Shown piece by piece: positions 58,431 through 64,000 of a stretch of 64,000 nt of DNA. This DNA is from Bursaphelenchus xylophilus. Its lineage: Eukaryota; Nematoda; Chromadorea; Rhabditida; Aphelenchoididae. The translations under genes and the position numbers were made by a program. Position 1 is the first letter of the stretch; every line of letters begins with the position of its first letter. The notes beneath the pieces were generated by a model, which worked only from the letters and a program-made list of their open reading frames with translations, was not told the origin of the DNA and made no database searches. The stretch spans positions 6,510,001-6,574,000 of the forward strand of contig CAJFCV020000004.1 in NCBI GenBank assembly GCA_904066235.2, written 5' to 3'.

Positions 58431-59714
58431 TCATATTGATTTTATGATCTCTTGAATATTTTGGAGAGTTTGGTTAGGAAAGAAGGAAGACATGACCATA
58501 TGCGGTTCTATATCCGATACTGTAAGTGTTAACAATAGGGCCTTTGCAAATCTGGATTTGGTATGATTAATGGAACTCGATCCTTTTGAGCTGAAGATGG
58601 TCTCTGCGAAAGCCAATAGATTCTGCTCTTGTAGGTGAGATATTCGAGTTGGATTTTCCAGCCCATGGATATCTGAAATAATAATCAACGTAACGTTACT
58701 GTTTTACCTGCTCTAAGCATTATTATACAACTCAATGTCCACTGTTCTATCGGGTTTAACTTTAGTTGGCGTAGTATAGATATAATTCTTTGGATTTTAA
58801 TGTCTGTTTTTCCTGAAAATCATCATAGAAACAGAAAAATTTGCAATCGTAAAGCGAACCTTGTTTTACAAATTCGTCAAATTGGCAGATGGAATGAAAA
58901 CAAAACAATGAATGCCAGTATTTTTTGAGGATGATCTTGCGGTCATTGAGAGACAGTTCCTGAAGCGGTGGGAACCGTATCAACCATGATAGCAGAGATA
59001 TTAGGAATGGAGTCCAGTTGTTCTCATTATTAATGCTGGGTTCTGTTAACTTTTCCACTGTGAATTTTGGCGCGGTGGCTTCTATATGGAACGGCGTTCT
59101 TTTACATTTCAACTCGTTAGGTGGTAAAGAGAGCAATGATCTAGCAACTACCATTGAATATGGGCTTCTATGCAGGGTTGTTTATTATGTAAAATTTATT
59201 TACCTTGACTCAATGGACGTGTTGCTCGAGGAGCCGAAGATTCCCGAGCTTTGAGACCTTGGGAAAACGCTACGCTCATTTTGAACCGCTGAAAAGGGCG
59301 TAAAAGAGATAATTAAAATTTCATAGAGCGAGTGAAAAAAGACACTGTCAACCTTCGCTTGGTCGTGGGAAAGCCCATTGGAAGCTGAGTAAATACCATA
59401 ACCCCAAAGAATCAGAGGTCCAAACATATACTACTTTCTCTAAACCAACCGTTTTTGTTCATGCAAACATCTAGACACTTCTTGAATCGGCATGATTGGC
59501 ACTGATTACGGCGAGCAACATCAACGACGCATTGTCCTTTCTCTTTACACTCGTATCTGAGGTTCCTTCTGATAGAACGTTTGAAGAATCCTCTACATCC
59601 ATCACAACTTCTGACACCGTAATGCCTCCCTATCAACTTTTTGACCAATTGCCATATGAACTCACCACTCGCCCGATCCCCGCAGACTTTACAGATGTCT
59701 TCCAGCGACAGCAT
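58431..59714 (-). CDS. Nuclear hormone receptor, NR2E-like
   Basis: Start [17 protein letters not shown]. The DNA-binding domain is intact after splicing a short intron: [76 protein letters not shown]. All eight zinc Cys are present; the P-box is CDGCRG. RRNQCQ and AVQ(N/H)ER are typical of the NR2E group (Tailless/PNR/FAX-1). A shorter, diverged ligand-binding domain follows ([32 protein letters not shown]) and ends [11 protein letters not shown]. About 300 residues, short for the family. Confidence 0.85.
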
Positions 59715-59992
59715 CCGCAGCCCTTCTCAAATGGCCTATGCCCAGGTTGGAGAGCATCTTCTTTTCGAGAACCCGATCCGCAAATTCACACGCCCAAGAG
59801 AACAAGTCAAAAAATTCGGCCAATCTCGAGCACCAACCTAAGCACCTTCGGCCATAACCTAGCAAAAGTCTACAAAAACAAAGTCTCCTTTTATTGGACA
59901 CCAATTTTAAAACAAGGATAAACAATAAAAACAGAAACAAAATGTCTCCGATAACATATCCAAACTTCCCGTTGTCCAGTCGTTTGGGTTGC

Positions 59993-60586
59993 TTAGAATT
60001 TGTCGAACGCTTTTCTGGCACCAGTTTTGCCCAGGACCTTGAGGACATTGAACCGAACGGTCTTCGACAGCTTTCGACATTCCCCAATAATGACAACATC
60101 TCCGACATTCACACTGAAATAAGAAAAAATAAGTTAACTCCATTCCTACACCTTCACAGCTCAAAAAAAACTAGTACAACAAGGAACAATTTTTACCGGA
60201 AAGCAGGAGAACAATGCACTGAGATGTTTCGGTGCCTTCTTTCGTAACGGCGATACTTGGAAACGAAGTGCAAGAAATCACGTCTGACGACGATGGTCCT
60301 CTGCATCTTGTTCTTGGTAACTACCCCGCTAAGAATACAGCCACGGATGGAAACATTGGAGGTGAAGGGACATTTCTTGTCGATATAAGTTCCCTCGATG
60401 GCCTGAATTCAGAATAAGATTTTCCAAATGCGCTCTTACCTCCTTGGGAGTCTTAAATCCCAATCCAATGCTCTTGTAGTAACGTTCACGTTTCTTGGAC
60501 TTCTTTCCGATTCCCAAAGTTTGCCATTTGGTATTTTGGAAGATAGTTGGCTGCCTTTGGTACGAACGCTCGGTCTGATCCGCCAT
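59993..60586 (-). CDS. rps-11: 40S ribosomal protein S11 (uS17)
   Basis: [20 protein letters not shown] starts the protein, then [79 protein letters not shown] and [18 protein letters not shown], ending KKAFDKF. Matches uS17 over its whole length (about 155 residues), four exons. Confidence 0.95.
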
Positions 60587-61145
60587 TGTTAGACCCTAAA
60601 ACAAGCAAAACTAAGTGGGAACATCTTTTTTACAACCAGCGCGAAAAAAAGCTACAATAACTTCAACATTCAAAATTATGCATTATTCTTCAAAAAACAA
60701 AAAATTCTGCAATTTATTTTCAGCCTCGTATGTAAAAATACAGTATTTTGAAGCTTTACGCCATTTTCGTTGCGAAACCAAAGTCCGCATGCGATGTTTT
60801 GACAAATTTCGCGAAATCGCAAGAGTCTGGAAATACATCGTTTTGATTTTTTCGTGAGGAAGGAACAAGCGATCGTAACCGTATTTCTATGAGCTAGAAG
60901 TGTAGTTGTTTACATTCTCTGATGTTTTTGTCTTACATGTGTATTTATTTCACACTTCAAAAAGAATCCAACGAATTCTAAAATTGTGGCATTCTGCATT
61001 TTCGAGAAATTTATTTTTGGTTTTTATTTGAGTGATGGATTTCGTCGCTTTGTACATAGTTTACGTGTTGTTACCAGCTAGGTCTTGTGTTTGGTTTTGT
61101 TGATTGATGACATTATCGAACAACGTGGAGGGTCTCAATTTGAAT
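60587..61145. other. Divergent intergenic region
   Basis: Between rps-11 (minus) and riboflavin kinase (plus). No gene or repeat recognised; presumed promoters of both genes. Confidence 0.45.
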
Positions 61146-61670
61146 ATGCTCCCTCTCCGTCTGATTGGTACGGTCGTCAGAGGGGCTGGCCGAGGTGGAA
61201 AACAATTAAACTGCCCGACAGGTAACTGATTGCTGAAAATCCGAGTTCTTGTTTTTAGCCAATCTTGATGAGACTACTGTTAAATCTATTCCGGATGGAA
61301 TCACCAGTGGTGTCTATGCAGGTGTTGCTTGTGTTGATTCCGACTTCTATAGACCTATGGTGATGAGCATAGGGTATAATATTCAGTTTGAACAGAAGCA
61401 AAAGACTGCGGAAGTTCACCTTCTTCATGACTTCGAGAAAGATTTTTATAACTCTAGGTTGGAGGTAATTGTTCTTAAATTTATGAGGCCAATGGAGACT
61501 TATAAATCTCTTGGTGAGTTTATGCCCGTCTTTAGTATACATATTATTATCTAGAGGATCTAAAATTGGCGATTGAACAGGATAAGCGGAGCACGTTGGA
61601 CTATTTAAAGAGCAATAAAGAGTCTATATGTGAGATTACCAAAACATACGATAGAAAAATTGAGTGGTAA
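61146..61670 (+). CDS. Riboflavin kinase
   Basis: Makes FMN from riboflavin and ATP. MLPLRLIGTVVRGAGRGGKQ starts the protein; LNCPTANLDE holds the catalytic PTAN motif, rebuilt by splicing G|CC. GITSGVYAGVACV, PMVMSIGYNIQF, and AEVHLLHDFEKDFY (the catalytic Glu region) follow, then LKFMRPMETYKSLEDLKLAI and a C-terminal helix. Three exons, about 145 residues, normal for eukaryotic monofunctional RFK. Confidence 0.9.
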
Positions 61671-61779
61671 AGGACTTTATGAGAGACGCCTGACATATCT
61701 CATTATGATCTTGCAATGTCGTTTATGCGTATTCAAATCTTTTAAAATTTTTAGCAAATAAATACGCGGTGATATTCCT

Positions 61780-64000
61780 TTATGTCGGCTTGAGGTTTCG
61801 AGGAGGTTTAACATTAGTTGCAGAGTCGGTTTTAGTAAACTCAGCCGGTTCATCGGTTGCTACAATTGCAAATAATATGTTAGCTATAAATAACGATCCA
61901 GAAAGTAAAAGAAATATGAGTCTCCATTGACTTTGATCATGGATATCATGGACAAAAATGTTCATGAGGACTGGCCCTAGAAACATTGTAAGCGCTTTCG
62001 TAAATTGCATACTGGCAATTATAACATGAGCGTATTGTCGACAGCAAATTGTAGCGCATTTGTAGAATCCCCCACCGGCAGTTGAAAAGAAAATTCCATT
62101 GGACATAAAAGCTAATATTGAGAGAATAGGACGGTCCGTCGGGGAAAATGCCAAGAATAAATACGATAAGGCCGGACCAAATACTGCTATCGAATTGAAA
62201 ACAATCATCTTGTGTCGTTCGTTGAATGATCTGAAGGGACGTTGACATGAGCGGTAACCATCGCTATATCATATAAAGCTCGACCGCCTGCTATAGGATG
62301 CTTCAAGAAATATTCCACAAATTATTTACTAGTCGCGGAAAAAAGTCCTGGGATTTTCTCGCGCCCCCCAAATTCCGTCGCGCCCCGAAAAGTTGATTTG
62401 TCGCGGGAATCGCGCGCGACAATAAGGCAAAATCAACAAAATTGCACTGTGCAAAAGCACTTTTCGGGTTCATGCACAGTGCAGAGTCGCAGAAAAATCC
62501 CAGGACTTTTTTCCGCGACTAGTATCTTTGTGCAGTTTGCACCGTCAGATGAACTTCCTTGGTTTACCTTATGCTCCGCCGGAGCAAGGAAAGTCAATCG
62601 GATCTAAAAAAAACGAAAAATTGGGGTTGGCAGTCATTTTGTCCAATTCCCGGATTTTTGACACTTCTCAAAAAAAAATACCTCCGCCGGCCTTTAAAGA
62701 TGAGAAAAAGCCAAGACAAGCTACATGAGTTTTAAGTGCCTAGCAAACAATTTGTCACCTTTTTTTCAATCCGATTCAAAATCCCGCAAAACGGCTCCGT
62801 CGGTAAAAACTTCTCCGCCGAGCCAATAGTAAAACATTCGCCAAACTATGAAACTAACAGATTACATTTTCCCAGATGTGACAAGCCTAGTTTCATCTGC
62901 GGTAAATAAGTATGGGCTGTGTATTATAACAAGCTACTATTTCCCCGACATGTCGGACAGACTTATAAAACAGCCCAAATTCAAATTTTAAAATCAATTT
63001 AAACTTCTTGGATGGCTTCAAAAAGCACAAACAAAATTCGCAAATATTACTTTGCGAAGCTTTGTGGAATATTTCTTGAAACACCCTCTGTAATCGCAAG
63101 ACTAGCGGACTCACTTTATATGATCGCTCATGGTGCCAAACAAAAACTTTAATGGTATATGGGCTGCTGGACCCATTATGGCCAGGAATCCGACTTGAGT
63201 AACGTCATACTGTAACACTTTGCTGAGATAGGTTGGCTGATATGTTTGAGAGAATATACCCGAGAATATATCCGTGAATGCGTTTACCCAAATGATCCAT
63301 ACGAGCTTAGAACGGAGTATTTTCTAAAAGATTGGTAACTTTTTTGTTACACTTACCGAATATGGCACGTTGCTTTTCATCTGTTTGTGGGCCAAACTTT
63401 TATTTTTTTGAATCTTTTCGCATTCCTTGTGGGAGGTGTAGCTTGATTTTGCCGGATAGTCAGCGTAAAGGTGCATCCATAAAATGAGCAGAATCGTTGT
63501 TATAGCGGCATGGGTGTAGTATGCAGATTCCCATCCAAACCTGCTATTGCAAAGCTGCAAACATTAAAAAGATAAATGAAACGTTACCAAGCCGACTATC
63601 GGTGATGAGAAAAGGACGGAAAGAGAGCTGTAGCAAGTCAATATTGATATAAATAGGGCTGATTGTGACAGAGGTGCCCACACCGAACACAAGATTCCCA
63701 TAGTCCCGAAGTCAGCGGCATAGCCCACACCCTAAATAAAATATATTGATTTAACTGTAAGCATTGTTCACCTGCATAAATCTGAGTATCCACATACATA
63801 TAAAACCTTTTTGATAGAAAAGTGGAATAAGTACGGTAGAAACGAGAGAAATGATTCCAGAAAATAGGAACGGATATTTAGCCTTGTACCGAGTAAGTAT
63901 CCATGAGAATGGGGCGGTGGCAAGGGCAGTTCCAACAGCAGCTGCCATGATCAGATTATTGTGTTCAACCTCCGTAAAAGAAATACGGATAGTGCCGTTC
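61780..64000 (-). CDS. SLC17-like MFS transporter, 5' end cut off
   Basis: Membrane segments typical of the sialin/phosphate-transporter branch of the MFS: PFSWILTRYKAKYPFLFSGI, IPLFYQKGFICMWILRFMQG, VGYAADFGTMGILCSVWAPL, QSALFISILTCYSSLSVLFS, FGWESAYYTHAAITTILLIL, KLVWIIWVNAFTDIFSGIFS, FGTMSDHIK, SYLFLAFSPTDRP and FLLLSGSLFIANILFAIVA. RFxQG and WAPLxxS echo the SLC17 signature R(x)xQGxxxxxxxxxxxxWxPPxERS. Ends RNLKPT. The first exons lie beyond the window. Substrate cannot be told. An intron holds a MITE (62332-62519). Confidence 0.75.
62332..62519. mobile_element. Short MITE, GTCG...CGAC ends, TA duplication
   Basis: Inverted ends GTCGCGGAAAAAAGTCCTGG / complement, TA on both sides, 188 bp. 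The core repeats GCACNGTGCAAAA, as in the element at 11898-12083. Inside an intron of the MFS gene. Confidence 0.8.

Noticed and set aside
1..64000. CRISPR arrays, rRNA genes, bacterial operons
   Set aside because: No regular direct repeats with spacers and no rRNA sequence; introns and gene content are eukaryotic.

Overview
The window is eukaryotic nuclear DNA from a nematode, most likely a chromadorean. Genes are broken by many 35-60 bp introns with GT...(T)TTTCAG borders. Protein-coding genes are dense on both strands, neighbours are spaced like nematode operons, and several products (OSM-3 kinesin, GLO-4-type RCC1 protein) have their closest recognisable relatives in Caenorhabditis. I cannot name the species. 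All gene models below were spliced by eye, so internal exon borders are approximate; starts and stops are the positions read from the sequence.

Layout. 0.6-8.8 kb (+): a 14-exon RCC1-repeat gene (glo-4-like) with one 3.5 kb intron full of nested inverted repeats. 8.9-12.7 kb (-): a class A GPCR with a transposon-packed intron. 13.8-15.5 kb (-): RNA polymerase III subunit RPC4. 16.1-16.5 kb (+): small secreted PAN/apple-type protein. 16.6-22 kb (-): phosphorylase kinase beta subunit. 22.1-24.3 kb: MITE and dead mariner. 24.5-25.9 kb (-): nematode-type 7TM receptor. 26.4-29 kb (+): osm-3 kinesin-2. 30.0-30.6 kb (+): PP1 inhibitor-2 (szy-2). 30.8-38.5 kb (-): a run of five same-strand genes spaced 92-145 bp apart (SRR1-like, mitochondrial ribosomal protein L2, PLP-homeostasis protein, RNase PH-type exosome subunit, RP2), a candidate operon with a ciliary X-box just before RP2. 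38.5-44.4 kb: a transposon block (hAT, two mariners, one piggyBac-like palindrome). 44.5-46.3 kb (+): SLC3A/ATGP amino-acid-transporter heavy chain. 46.4-47.2 kb (-): small zinc-finger protein. 48.9-51 kb (+): secreted Pro/Cys-rich protein with PAPYVPP-type repeats. 51.3-57.3 kb (-): PC4, PTIP (pis-1) and a TBCC-domain gene, a second candidate operon. 57.5-58.4 kb (+): phosphoserine phosphatase. 58.4-59.7 kb (-): NR2E-like nuclear receptor. 60-60.6 kb (-): rps-11. 61.1-61.7 kb (+): riboflavin kinase. 61.8-64 kb (-): SLC17-like MFS transporter running off the right edge.

The most unusual content is a set of five inverted-repeat elements (about 4.3, 6.8, 9.8, 17.8 and 32.6 kb), each carrying a tRNA-like unit with A-box and B-box, four of them followed by a Pol III-type T run. 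Four start CA(A/T)G(G/T), end in the complement and are flanked by a 3-bp TNA target duplication; the fifth has TTAA at its ends. Two of the four sit inside the right arm of an older palindromic element. Ciliary biology recurs: osm-3 (ciliary motor) and RP2 (ciliary membrane trafficking) lie 2 kb apart, and the RP2 start is preceded by a perfect X-box consensus match.
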